Below, one piece after another: positions 1 to 9,684 of a stretch of 64,000 bases of DNA. A model generated the notes under the pieces. It was not told the DNA's origin and ran no database searches. It saw only the letters and a program-made list of their open reading frames with translations. Source of the stretch: Tritrichomonas musculus (taxonomy: Eukaryota; Parabasalia; Tritrichomonadida; Tritrichomonadidae). The stretch's first letter is position 1. Each line of letters begins with the position of its first letter. The stretch lies in assembly GCA_039105265.1 (NCBI GenBank), contig JAPFFF010000011.1, positions 4,464,001 through 4,528,000 on the forward strand, given 5' to 3'. Position numbers and translations under genes: made by a program.

Positions 1-89
1 TCGCCTTTTCTAAGAACATTTGAATGTATTTCATCTGTTTTCTTTTTGTTAATTCTTTTTTGAGCAAGAACTTGTCGAGCATTTTCCAT
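1..89 (-). CDS. 5' end of an unidentified gene, cut by the window edge
   Basis: Read on the minus strand, an ATG at 89-87 opens a frame of 29 codons that runs without a stop to base 1. The peptide is basic and begins MENARQVLAQKRINKKK. Its base composition is less extreme than the AT-rich DNA to its right, and the ATG sits at the boundary between the two, as expected for a true gene start. Only about 29 residues are visible, so no family can be named. It could also be a chance frame. Confidence 0.45.
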   Translation of the reverse strand, partial: MENARQVLAQKRINKKKTDEIHSNVLRKG

Positions 90-420
90 TTTTAGTAAAA
101 AAAAAAAAATGAAATATTTTATTTTATTTATTAACAAATATATTGTATGATATTTTCAATTTTTCTTTATGTTTATAAAATAATTATTTTTTTTTTCCAT
201 ATACCCTTTCAAATCTTCCTTTTTTAGAATTGCAGGGACGATCAAAATAAACGTACATGTCATATCAACTTTTTCTTAGTATGGTGAAAAATAAAAAGTG
301 ACATATAAATAATAATAAAATGGCTGACCTTTTTTTCAACTTTTCTAGCTCTTAGATTCAATGATTTTCATTGTTTATTATTCAATAAGAATTTATATGA
401 CTAATATATACTCTTTGTTA
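90..420. other. AT-rich intergenic stretch
   Basis: Upstream region of the partial minus-strand gene, dominated by A and T runs. No convincing frame, RNA or repeat was seen. It ends where the 120-bp tandem repeat begins. Confidence 0.5.
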
Positions 421-645
421 TTCATAATTTTCAACTTTTCAAACTCAATTTCAATATCTCAATAATCAAGTCCCCGCTGGGTACAAGGACAATTTCAATG
501 TTATTTACTTGTTCCCTCAATCATTCTAAACCGCTCATTCTTCATAATTTTCAACTTTTCAAACTCAATTTCAACATCTCAATAATCAAGTCCCCGCTGA
601 GCACAAGAGCAATTTCAATGTTATTTACTTGTTCTCTCAATCATT
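421..645. repeat. 120-bp tandem repeat, unit 1 and the first 105 bp of unit 2
   Basis: Unit 1 is 421-540 and unit 2 starts at 541; both begin TTCATAATTTTCAACTTTTC. The two differ at only a few positions, for example GCTGGGTACAAGG against GCTGAGCACAAGA. Unit 2 stops at 645, where a transposon is inserted; its last 15 bases resume at 2519. Because 120 is a multiple of three, a frame reads through both units as a repeated 40-residue peptide, but no gene start or context supports coding. A GC-richer core, AAGTCCCCGCTGAGCACAAG, recurs in each copy. Confidence 0.9.
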
Positions 646-2515
646 CACTCGTAACACAATTTACCCAGAAATTCTACCCAAAAAGTTGGGTTGGGTTAAT
701 AGAAAGGTGAAATGAGAAAAACAAAACAAACCTTTTTAAATCTATTTTCCTTACCCAAAGGGTAATTATTTAAAGGGTAATTTTATATGAAAATGCAATT
801 CTTTTTATAAATGCAAAAATAAATAAGAATTGAGTTTTATCTATAACAAATAAATATAATTGTTATCATATAATTATTTTATTTGTTTAATTATTTTCTA
901 TTTGTTATACATTATTAGGCATTATAACTATTTATTTATGAACTATAACTTTTAAATGAATCAAGATATTTTATAATAGTAAATCCATAAAGAGAAAAGT
1001 TGGTATGTAAAATTTTTTATAATTTGAAATATTTTAAAAAAATATCTCTGTCAAATTATACTTTTTTCTTATTAGAAAAAAAAATTTATTTTTAGATTTT
1101 TATTTTCTTTTTATAATCATTACAAGTATATGTATATTTATATATATATTTGATCGAAATATTTTGAATATTAAATGATCGTACAGTTCTTAAAATACTA
1201 AATATGTAAAAACAAGAATATTTATAAATATTTCTTTTCATTAAGCAAATAAAAATGAATAATTATTATTAAATTTATATATATTTAATGAATATTTAAT
1301 TTTAAATAATAAATATAAAAAAAAAGGATCGAAATAAAAAAGAAATTTTTATATCGATTAGAAAAAAAAATAGTATTTTGAATGAAAATTGACCTAGTGT
1401 GTTCGAACAAAGTTTTTCAATTTTCTTTCTTTGATCAGATACTCATGTTTTTTTTTTTTAATTTTTTTAATTATTTAAAAAATAATAATTATAAAAAGAT
1501 TTTCAAATTATAATTATTTATATACTAATAATTGATATAAATATGTTATTAAAAATAAAAAATATATTTATTTTGATTAAAATGGATTAAGATAATTATT
1601 GATTATAGATTAAAAGAATTTTCACTCAAAAAGTGAAAAAATTAATATTAATAATAAAAATAGATTTATCTTGATAATCAGAGGATTAAATTTTATTAAT
1701 TAGTAAACTTCATCTCTATAACAAGTTGAGGTTCAAAATATTTGAGTAGCTGTAAGATCTGTTATTGAATTTCTGATATAAGGGAACATTGAGTATTTGT
1801 ATAAAAATGATATGACCAAATTTATTTTTTGAATCAAATTTAACGGTTTAAATTTGATATTATTTAAAATTTTATATCTTTTTAAATATTAAATATTTAT
1901 TAATATATTTATGTATGTATACTTTATAAATGAAGATATATATATATATATATATAAATAAATATAATATTTAATATTTTTATAACCAAGATATATTTAA
2001 AACCAAATGGTTTATGATTTAAATAGTTTATGTCATAACTTTTTATTAAATATTTTCAAAAAGTTTTGGAAATATTAAAAATGTTTTTTATCCAATATAA
2101 AGTTAACTTGTTAATAATATTTTACAAATATTAAAAATAAAAATTAATATATATCTAATATAATTGCTAAACCCAACAAAAAAATAAAAGGAATGCCTAT
2201 CTACCCAAAGTTTTAGTTTTTGTTTTTGAAAAAAAATTAAATTAAGGTAGAAAATTTTTTTTTACTAACTTTTTAATAATTTTAGATATCAAAGTATTAT
2301 TAGTATTAAAAAATAATAAATAAAAAATCTAAAAATTACTAAGATGTATGAATTAATATAATAATAAATATTTAATTTAAAAAATATTAAAATCTTTTTG
2401 GGTTTTTATGACCAACAGAATCCAACAGGGGATATAAATCTTGGCAGATATGAAGCCCAAAAAAAAAAACTAAAAATTGAACTTTTTGGGTAGTGGGTAA
2501 ATTGTGTTACGAGTG
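646..2515. mobile_element. 1.87-kb non-autonomous DNA transposon with CACTC termini (CACTA-like)
   Basis: The left end CACTCGTAACACAATTTACC (646 onward) is matched in inverted orientation at the right end, finishing at 2515. The inverted repeats are identical for 22 bp, then continue after a short gap as CTACCCAAAAAGTT. The 3-bp target duplication ATT lies at 643-645 and 2516-2518. Removing the element and one ATT restores an exact 120-bp host repeat unit, so the boundaries are firm. Short ACCCAA/TTGGGT motifs cluster near both ends (about 665-690, 752-775, 2170, 2203, 2398, 2485-2497). Termini starting CAC, a 3-bp duplication and subterminal repeats are known traits of CACTA/EnSpm elements; assignment to that superfamily is inference. 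No transposase frame is present. Confidence 0.85.
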
Positions 2516-2640
2516 ATTCTAAACCGCTCATTCTTCATAATTTTCAACTTTTCAAACTCAATTTCAACATCTCAATAATCAAGTCCCCGCTGAGCACAAG
2601 AGCAATTTCAACGTTATTTACTTGTTCTCTCAATCATTTT
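2516..2640. repeat. 120-bp tandem repeat, end of unit 2 and unit 3
   Basis: 2519-2533 completes unit 2 after the transposon insertion. Unit 3 starts at 2534 with TTCATAATTTTCAAC and matches unit 2 closely to about 2638, then diverges (TTTTAAGCGGC). It carries the same GC-richer core as units 1 and 2. Three units are therefore visible; no fourth is recognisable on either side. Confidence 0.85.
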
Positions 2641-4099
2641 AAGCGGCTTTTTATTCCCAATTTTCAAATTTTCTGATTCATTATCAGCATCTTATCAATT
2701 ATTTTCTTTACTTGACTATTAGAACAACCAAAAATATTTATATGTATAAATAAAAAAATCAAAAAGCTTTAAATGCAATTTCTTTGTGATATATTTTTAT
2801 TTTTTAGTAAAATTATGAAAATTATTTATCCAAAATTTGTAATAATGATGCTTGTTATTTGATCACAAATATTTATTTATTTTTGAAGTTCAAATAGTAC
2901 ATATCAGGGTGCACTTTGAGTTCAGATTGTTTTTTTGTTTTAATATAATAAACATAAAACCGAAAGTTGAAATGAGAAAGTATCTTATTTTATTTTTTAT
3001 TATGAGTATGATAATTTGATATAACTCTTTGGACGAGCGGGGACTTAGTTTTAGAGATTTATTGAAGTAAAAAAACAAACTTTTTCTGATGTAATTTGGT
3101 CGCAAATCTCATGAAATTCCTGATTGATATTAAAATTATTAATTTTTAATTTAAATCATAAAATGAAATATATTGGTAAAAATAATAATAACTGCATATC
3201 AAAAATCAAATAAAATCAAAACTAAGCTTTGATTTTGTATTTTTGAAGATATGCTGAAAAGCTTCAAAAAACAGATTTTCATGAAAGTAAATTATTCTAT
3301 AAGAGTATATTATTATTAGTTTAATTTTTGAATTTTAAGTCATTCCTATAATTATATATTGAGATAAAATAAAAACAAAATCAACCATGAACGAACTTTT
3401 TGAAAGAAAAAATTTATTTCTGCAATTTGCCTCAAAAAAACAGAAGTTCATATTATTTAATGAACTTTTGTATAAGGAAGCATGGGATAATCTTCGAAAC
3501 ACATAAAGATATTCAAGAATAATTAAAAATATTTTTGAAGCATGCGACAAACTAATACGTAGAAATCATAAAGCTATTGGTGCTAATAATATATTCCAGA
3601 GGATATTTGATAAAAACAAAGAGAGACTTAGAAATATATAGTTCATTGAATATATTCAATCAATTTGATTCAAATAATCATAAAAGCCACTTTTTTATAA
3701 AATGGTGAATTATGGTTATTTTTTTTTTTTAAATTTTCGAAAAGTTGTTGCCTTTTGTGGACCTATAGATGAAATTTAATAATAAATATTTTAAACTATA
3801 TAAAGTAAGGAATATATTTCCATCATTTATTTATCATTATCTATTTTTTGACACATTTTCGGCGGTTGCAAAAATAATAGAACTTTTTGAATATAAAATT
3901 TCTGCAACGTATTTTTTGTTATATTCAATTTTTTTATTAAAATATCTTATAATATTTTGTAATATTGTCTTATTTTAAGATAAACAAATGAATATTAAAA
4001 TATTTAAAATAAAATAATTATATTTAGTATTTTATTTCCTATTAATTAATTATTATTTTCAACTTTTTCTAAAAAATTTATTTTTAAGAAAATATTTGG
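2641..4099. other. AT-rich region with a decayed gene remnant
   Basis: No intact gene is seen. On the plus strand, about 3388-3642 reads as protein-like sequence rich in charged residues (starting MNELFERKNLFLQF and ending DKNKERLRNI) with a break near 3508. It resembles a worn-down copy of a family gene, but no family could be named. The rest is A/T-rich without visible structure. Confidence 0.35.
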
Positions 4100-4104
4100 T
4101 CATA
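4100..4104 (+). promoter_or_regulatory. Probable initiator (TCATA) of the Sar1 gene
   Basis: TCATA fits the trichomonad initiator TCA(+1)YW. Its A at 4102 lies 18 nt before the Sar1 ATG at 4120, within the very short 5' leaders typical of these organisms. Only the match and spacing support it. Confidence 0.5.
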
Positions 4105-4119
4105 GTATTTTTTTCTTGG

Positions 4120-4695
4120 ATGTGGATTTTTGACTTTATTTATTCTATTTTTCGAAAGATCTTTCCCGTAAAAGGAAAAGCATCTAATATAGTCATTATT
4201 GGTTTAGATAATGCAGGAAAATCAACAATGTTATATGCACTCAAAAACGGTCGTTTTCAACAACAAGAAAAAACCAAAACTTTCGACAAAGAAATGGTAA
4301 AAATAGGTGGCCTGGATATATATGCTTGGGATCTTGGTGGGCATATGATGGTTCGCCAAACTTGGTCGGATTACTATTTCAGTTGCCAAGGAATTGTATT
4401 TGTTATAGATGCCTCATGCCAAACAAGGTTTAATGAAGCAAAAAATGAATTAGATATGATAATGAATGATTCAACAATCAAAAATTTACCTATTTTAATT
4501 CTTGCCAATAAAATTGATGTAGCTGGTTCTGCTTCATATAGTGATATCGTATCCGCATTTAATCTCAAAAACCTATATGATAGCGATCAAATTACAGTGC
4601 ATACTGAATTCAGGCCAATACATCTCGTAATGACATCTGTACCACAACTCTTTGGTTTTCTTTCTGGATTTAAATGGCTTTCCAATTTCATATAA
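4120..4695 (+). CDS. SAR1: Sar1, small GTPase of COPII vesicle formation
   Basis: Sar1 is the GTPase that, when loaded with GTP at the ER, inserts its N-terminal helix and recruits the COPII coat. The 191-residue product starts MWIFDFIYSIF, an amphipathic N-terminus typical of Sar1 rather than Arf, which carries a myristoylated Gly2. P-loop GLDNAGKS, switch II DLGGH, NKID and the C-terminal GFKWLSNFI (family GFRWLSQYI) are all present. An insertion-like segment before the end (VHTEFRPIH) matches the longer Sar1 C-terminal region. The ATG at 4120 was chosen because upstream in-frame codons lack ATG and because a TCATA initiator lies 18 nt away. The gene for its exchange factor Sec12 lies 2.5 kb downstream on the same strand. 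Confidence 0.93.
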   Translation: MWIFDFIYSIFRKIFPVKGKASNIVIIGLDNAGKSTMLYALKNGRFQQQEKTKTFDKEMVKIGGLDIYAWDLGGHMMVRQTWSDYYFSCQGIVFVIDASCQTRFNEAKNELDMIMNDSTIKNLPILILANKIDVAGSASYSDIVSAFNLKNLYDSDQITVHTEFRPIHLVMTSVPQLFGFLSGFKWLSNFI

Positions 4696-5040
4696 ACTAT
4701 CTCGATTTTTAAAAGATTAGCTTCATCCAATAAAAAGTCTCACCTTCATTCCACCAAATAATTAAGGAAAATAGGGACAGATTTATCAAATCTTATCTTA
4801 GCACTTATGTGTGAATTATAATTCTGATTGATATTTATTTGTTTCTTTATATATATATATATATATTTATTTATATGATATAAATTATATCCAATATTTC
4901 AAGAAATATTGTCAAATTAAATTTTCGAATAAAAACGATGATTAAACATCTCATCTTTCGTTATTTTTATGGATTAAATTCTTAATATTTCATTTTGAGA
5001 TGTTGAAATAGCTCTATATTTCATATAACATGTCCTAATA
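4696..5040. other. AT-rich intergenic region with a TA dinucleotide run
   Basis: Contains a (TA)n run near 4850-4866 and otherwise unremarkable A/T-rich sequence between Sar1 and the broken kinase. No gene or RNA seen. Confidence 0.5.
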
Positions 5041-6205
5041 AAAGAATATTTACGAATTTTATCTAAAGAAAAAGAAGAAAATAGGAAAAGGTGGATTTGG
5101 TAATGTATATAAAATCCAGAAGAAAGATTCAGATGAGTTTTTTGCAGCAAAATTTTTACAATTTGATTTGAAAGATATGACTGAGCCTCAAAAAATGAAT
5201 TTAATTCGCGAGATAGATATTATTCAAAGGTAAATCATCCATCAATTATAGAATTTTCTGGATTTGGTATAATTGATTATGAAGAAGAAAAGAGACCAGT
5301 TATTATGACAAAATATATGTCCAATTGTTCATTAATTGATGTCATTGAATCAATGCACCATCATCGTTGGATGATACCATAAAACTTATTAATATTTACG
5401 GAATTGCTTCAGCGATTGCCTATCTACATTCACATAAAATAATTCACAGAGACCTAAAACCTCAAAATATCTTAATGGATCAAAACTATTATCCCAAAAT
5501 CATTGATTTTGGCTTTTCGAAAACTCTTCATTCAAATGTTGACAGTATATTAAATCAATCATCTGACGGATACAAAGGTACTTTTTTATATCTTGCTCCA
5601 GAAATTATAGAATCATATAAATATGACTTTCCTTGTGATGTTTATTCATTTGCTTTGATTGTATACGAAATTATCACGAATGATGTAATATTTACCTAAA
5701 ATTTTAAACGGTCTCCGTCCCATCTTTAAAGAAGATGTTCCTGAGTCCTACAGAAATCTCATTGAGAGATGCTGGGTGAAAAATCCAGAAGAGCGTCCGA
5801 CATTCGATGATATTGTTATAGAATTGAGAGAAAATCGAGGATTCATTACTAACTTAGTTGATGAAAATGAATTTCTCAGTTATGTTGACTATGTTGATCA
5901 TTATAATGTTACTTTTGATTCAACAAAAAGAATAATTTCGTTTGAAAATTTTGAAAAAAGATCGAATTTGATATTCAAAAAGTTGGATTTTTTGAAAGAA
6001 AAAACGACCAAAACCGTTAATCCAAACTATGAATATTAATATTAATATTATTATTATTATTATGATGATGATGAATATGATGATGGAAGTCAGTTGGAAT
6101 TGTATAAAATGCCATCATACTTTATTAATGCAAATGGAAAATTTTCGAGAAGAAATTGCACGGAGCATCAAAAGTGCAGCTGATAAAGGAGATATTGAAG
6201 CTGAG
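5041..6205 (+). pseudogene. Broken protein kinase with a trace of a Sel1 tail
   Basis: Kinase motifs appear in order but in shifting frames: IGKGGFGNVY with the lysine of AAKF (about 5083-5160), HRDLKPQNIL (about 5445), DFGFSK, APE, and the late-lobe RCWVKNPEERPTFDD (about 5770). A stop falls near 5232 with continuation in another frame. A second frame change lies near 5355. A third break near 5697 coincides with loss of about 20 residues that normally precede the GLRP segment. The tail near 6150-6204 reads IKSAADKGDIEAE, a Sel1-like repeat. The kinase-plus-Sel1 layout matches the intact gene at 17.7 kb. Catalytic motifs are normal, so the parent was an active-type kinase and this is a recently decayed paralog. 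Confidence 0.85.
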
Positions 6206-6790
6206 TGAACTACACTTTGTGTCAGTTCATGACCGCGGAGTCGGAGGAATCATCACAGCGATTGACAAGCTGGTTCGGCTGCCCCGAAACAGCAGCCGAG
6301 TAGCAATGGCGAGGGACGTGGCTGCGAAACTACTGCAGATAGCATACGAGATAGTCAGAGATAAATGAAAAATCGTTTGTCACTAGTTTACAAGAAAAGG
6401 CGAGGAGCTAGGTAATGCTCTGAATGGCATTGAGAAGCAGTTCTTCAGTATCTCGGAAACCAGGGCTTACAATGAGGTTTTTCAAGGCTTCCCTTCTTAA
6501 GGATGTCAGCTACATACAGGTGGTCGAATTCTACATTCTCAGCATCCAGCCAAAGTCGGAAAATACGCTTATCGAGACGACGAAAGTCATCTCTAGGGAA
6601 TGTTGTTAGTTAACATCATCTCTGCATCATGACCTGAAGGTGCGAAGAACTTGCCGCTGGATGCGATGATTGATGACATTACAAACTTCCTGACAGCATC
6701 TGTGTAGTCCGTTATTGATGTCGACAACTCAGTGGAGTTACTTCCTGCAGCGTTTCGTCAGATTAGCTCTCTTTGCTGTATGTACATACA
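6205..6790. other. High-GC block of decayed coding-like sequence
   Basis: Composition changes sharply from about a quarter GC to nearly half GC, starting at the point where the kinase-Sel1 pseudogene ends and returning to A/T-rich near 6790. Protein-like stretches appear in more than one frame (for example VAMARDVAAKLLQIAYEIVR), so it looks like an old coding segment with several breaks. No family was recognised, and it could come from a foreign or virus-like source. It is left unreconstructed. Confidence 0.5.
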
Positions 6791-7197
6791 GAATTTCATA
6801 TTGATTAAAAAAAAATTAAGGAGATGGTAGCAAAGATCTCATCGAGTAATTTTATAAAAAGGTCTATTAAAAAAAAAATCAAGACATAAGTAAAGTCTGT
6901 CTCAGGATAGATCCCATAGTTATTTAAAAAGCTTAAAATGCTGGTTTAGCTAACATTCTAATTTTCCGAGAAGCTTCGCATTCCATATCAATGATAAATG
7001 GCGCCATTATAATCTATGATATGATTTTTAAATACGTATCGTCTTATATTTTTGAATGTGTGTGATCGTTTTTATTTCAATTTTGTGATGAAAACTTTTT
7101 TGAATATATTTTATTTTTTTTTTTGAATGATTATTTTTTACTTCATTCAATTTTTTCTTATTTTATTTGGTCGTACAATCAGCCAAAGTTGATTTTT
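6791..7197. other. Intergenic region upstream of Sec12
   Basis: A/T-rich, with a small palindrome TGGCGCCA near 6998. A TCATT at 7143-7147 is a possible initiator, although 53 nt from the Sec12 ATG is longer than usual. Nothing else was seen. Confidence 0.4.
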
Positions 7198-8175
7198 ATG
7201 AATTTTAAACTTGATTATCCTGTTTTATCTGTAGCACAAGGTAGAAATTCGCATGAAATTTTAATAGGTGGTGGAAGTGGAAGCGAAAAAGATGGCATCT
7301 TTAATTATATTACATATTGTGAAATTGATTCCTCAGGAAAATTAGTAATCACGAAAAAGGACGAATATGATGACAAGATAACTTATATTACAACTTGTTT
7401 TTATGAAAGTAAAACTTATATTTCTTTTATTAACAACCAGAAAATAATTGTATTAAACAACAAAAACGATCAAAAGAATGAAATCGATAATAAGAAACGC
7501 ATTACTTCATTATCTATTTCATCAGACTTGCTTATCTATACAGACGACCAATTTCAACTTTATCTTTATAACTTTCCTCAATTAAAGAAAATTTGTTCAT
7601 GTCCTAAAAATGTGTTCAAAAGAGCTATATTTATGAAGGAAAATAATAATACATACATTTTATGCATATCAGAATCAAAAGTTAAATTATTAGATCCATC
7701 CAAAAAATTCAACGTAATTGCTGAATCAAAGCATTTTGATTTTGAATTGAAAGATCTTCTGGTTGTTGAAAATGATATTTTCATTCTTATAGTAAAAGAA
7801 AGAAAGCAATCTTTTTTAATCAAAATGAGACACGAAGCAAATACCCTAAAAACTTTAAAAAAGGTTAGTTTTGCGCATGATGCATTTTGCTCAATGTGTT
7901 CAACTTCAAAATTACTTTTACTTGGAAATAGTTTTGGTGATCTTATTATTCTTGATAGATTTTCTTTGAGAAAGAAAAAAGCATTTATCCATATTCATGA
8001 TCTTTCAATTACTTCTATATGCACTGTTAATGATTTCATTATCACAGGTAGCTTAGATTATAACGTTTGTGTAACTCACTTTGTTGATAAATCAAATAGG
8101 AAATACAATATAATGTTTGCTATCCTTCTTATCTTTCTTTGCTTTTTTATTTCGTATTTTTCACATACTTTTTAA
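7198..8175 (+). CDS. SEC12: Sec12/PREB-like Sar1 guanine nucleotide exchange factor
   Basis: The product (325 aa from the first in-frame ATG) is a beta-propeller with a C-terminal membrane anchor, the layout of Sec12/PREB, which loads Sar1 with GTP on the ER. Near the N-terminus GGGSGSEKDGIFN (about residues 24-36) matches the family K-loop region GGGG..KTGIxN that contacts Sar1, including its Asn. WD-like blades are visible late in the protein (for example LLLGNSFGDLIILD and IITGSLDYNVCV). Residues about 306-323 are a single hydrophobic segment (IMFAILLIFLCFFISYF) with almost no lumenal tail. The gene lies downstream of Sar1 on the same strand. Propeller sequence is weakly conserved, as is usual for Sec12. 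Confidence 0.8.
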   Translation: MNFKLDYPVLSVAQGRNSHEILIGGGSGSEKDGIFNYITYCEIDSSGKLVITKKDEYDDKITYITTCFYESKTYISFINNQKIIVLNNKNDQKNEIDNKKRITSLSISSDLLIYTDDQFQLYLYNFPQLKKICSCPKNVFKRAIFMKENNNTYILCISESKVKLLDPSKKFNVIAESKHFDFELKDLLVVENDIFILIVKERKQSFLIKMRHEANTLKTLKKVSFAHDAFCSMCSTSKLLLLGNSFGDLIILDRFSLRKKKAFIHIHDLSITSICTVNDFIITGSLDYNVCVTHFVDKSNRKYNIMFAILLIFLCFFISYFSHTF

Positions 8176-8340
8176 ATAATTAAGCCAATTTCGATAATTT
8201 GTTTTTATATTGAAATATATTATTTATATATGAATAGTTGGAATAACTTTCAAATTAATAGATTTTTTATAGGAAAAAAACGAAGATATATTAGTTTTAT
8301 TAAAAAAAATTTAAAATTCAAAATAAAATGATCGTTTTAT

Positions 8341-9134
8341 TAAGGACGTGGTAGGACCAAATATAATCTCATTTTTGTATGTAAAATATCTCATTTAATA
8401 TTTATTATCACAAGACTTTATCAATTAAATTGCATTAACATTTAAATATATAATACTATTTTACCAATAATTTCAAAAATTATCCCTGAAGACAATTTGC
8501 TGTCATTCAATTTTTATGATATCGGACCTGTTGAAGTATAAATTTTTGAATAAAAAAGTAAATGAATTAAAAAAATACTCAATAGGAAATATTCAGCAAA
8601 TGATTAATTTTGATATATTAATAGTTCAAGTGCTACATTTGTGAATTCGCATACTTCTATTCATTTGAAAGTTATGAATTTGGCTAAAACCACTTTTTTT
8701 TATCACCTCATTAAAATTGAATTTTAATGTATGCAATAAATAATATTATAGTAAACTTACAAATATCCCAAAATTAAACTCTATTTAAGAAAAAAGTATA
8801 ACAAAATTTTTTCAGAATATTGATGATCATTAATTTTTTTTTTCAAATTATGTAATTTTGGTCAATAGGAAAAGTGAGCAAGCATGTATATATTTAATAA
8901 AAACCATTTATTTTTTGATTAATAAAGTTGTTCTGATGTTCTATTCATTTTAATGTCATTTTTAATTTGGATGCTTTTCTTTCATATACATAGGAGATCT
9001 CATTTATTATTGATTTATTTTAATAAATATCAAATATATAATATAATAATATATTTTGGAACTACAATAACAAATTATTTAAGGAGATATTTACACATAC
9101 AATTCAAATTATATTTGGTCCTACCACGTCCTTA
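8341..9134. mobile_element. 0.8-kb MITE with long inverted repeats
   Basis: 27-bp perfect inverted repeats lie at 8341-8367 and 9108-9134; they start TAAGGACGTGGTAGGACC. An imperfect continuation extends each arm to roughly 70 bp (TGTATGT, AAATATCTC and so on). The arms are flanked by TTAA on both sides (8340-8343 and 9132-9135). The target duplication could therefore be TTAA (piggyBac-like), with the element starting GGACGTGG, or TA (Tc1/mariner-like). The interior is A/T-rich with no transposase, and the short frame at 8953-9135 falls inside the arm. A non-autonomous element is the simplest reading; the superfamily is undecided. Confidence 0.85.
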
Positions 9135-9684
9135 AATTTTTATTCAAATTAACTGGTTGAAAATTGTATTTAAAAATCTTAAATGTATGCTAATTAATAA
9201 TTAAAATGACAGCAGGTAATGAAAAGCAGTATGCATTCAAAAAGCGAATTCCAAAATAGAAGGAAATGTTCATTCGCCACCGTTCTTTGACTTCAACTCG
9301 CTGAATTGAAATTTAAAAAACAAAATGACATATTATTAGACAATCACTTTCAACTTTGACCATCCCTGAAAGCGACAGGAAAATATTTTATCGTAAAACA
9401 TAATTATCAAATCATTATTTTAAATTCAAAAATTGAATGAATTATGAATATTGAATAGAAATCAAATTATTAAATTTGTTTTTGGCCGTTGGATATAAAT
9501 ATTAATACTTCCTTAATTTTATATTAGATTTTAGGATTATCAGATAAACAAATGTTAGCCTCAAATATATTATTCTAAAATATATTTATTAATTATTTTA
9601 TTGTTTAAAAAAATCAAAATATTTTTATGTGAAAAATTATTTATTTATTTATAACTTTTTCTTTAACTTTACTAATATAATTTA
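9135..9684. other. Intergenic region upstream of gamma adaptin
   Basis: A/T-rich with a slightly GC-richer patch near 9265-9300 (ATTCGCCACCGTTCTTTGAC). No frame, RNA or initiator match was seen close to the adaptin ATG. Confidence 0.4.

Noticed and set aside
498-710. 70-codon plus-strand frame across the 120-bp repeats
   Set aside because: It follows from the unit length being a multiple of three and runs into the transposon end; no gene context.
2890-3105. Minus-strand frame of 71 codons
   Set aside because: A/T-rich, no initiator or recognisable protein; likely chance.
3335-3550. Minus-strand frame of 71 codons
   Set aside because: Lies opposite the better protein-like remnant on the plus strand.
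3769-3978. Hydrophobic 69-codon frame upstream of Sar1
   Set aside because: Composition is what A/T-rich DNA gives by chance (Phe, Ile, Tyr, Lys).
7198-8175. Generic WD40 protein
   Set aside because: The N-terminal K-loop-like motif and C-terminal membrane anchor fit Sec12 better.
8953-9135. 60-codon frame
   Set aside because: Falls inside the right arm of the MITE.
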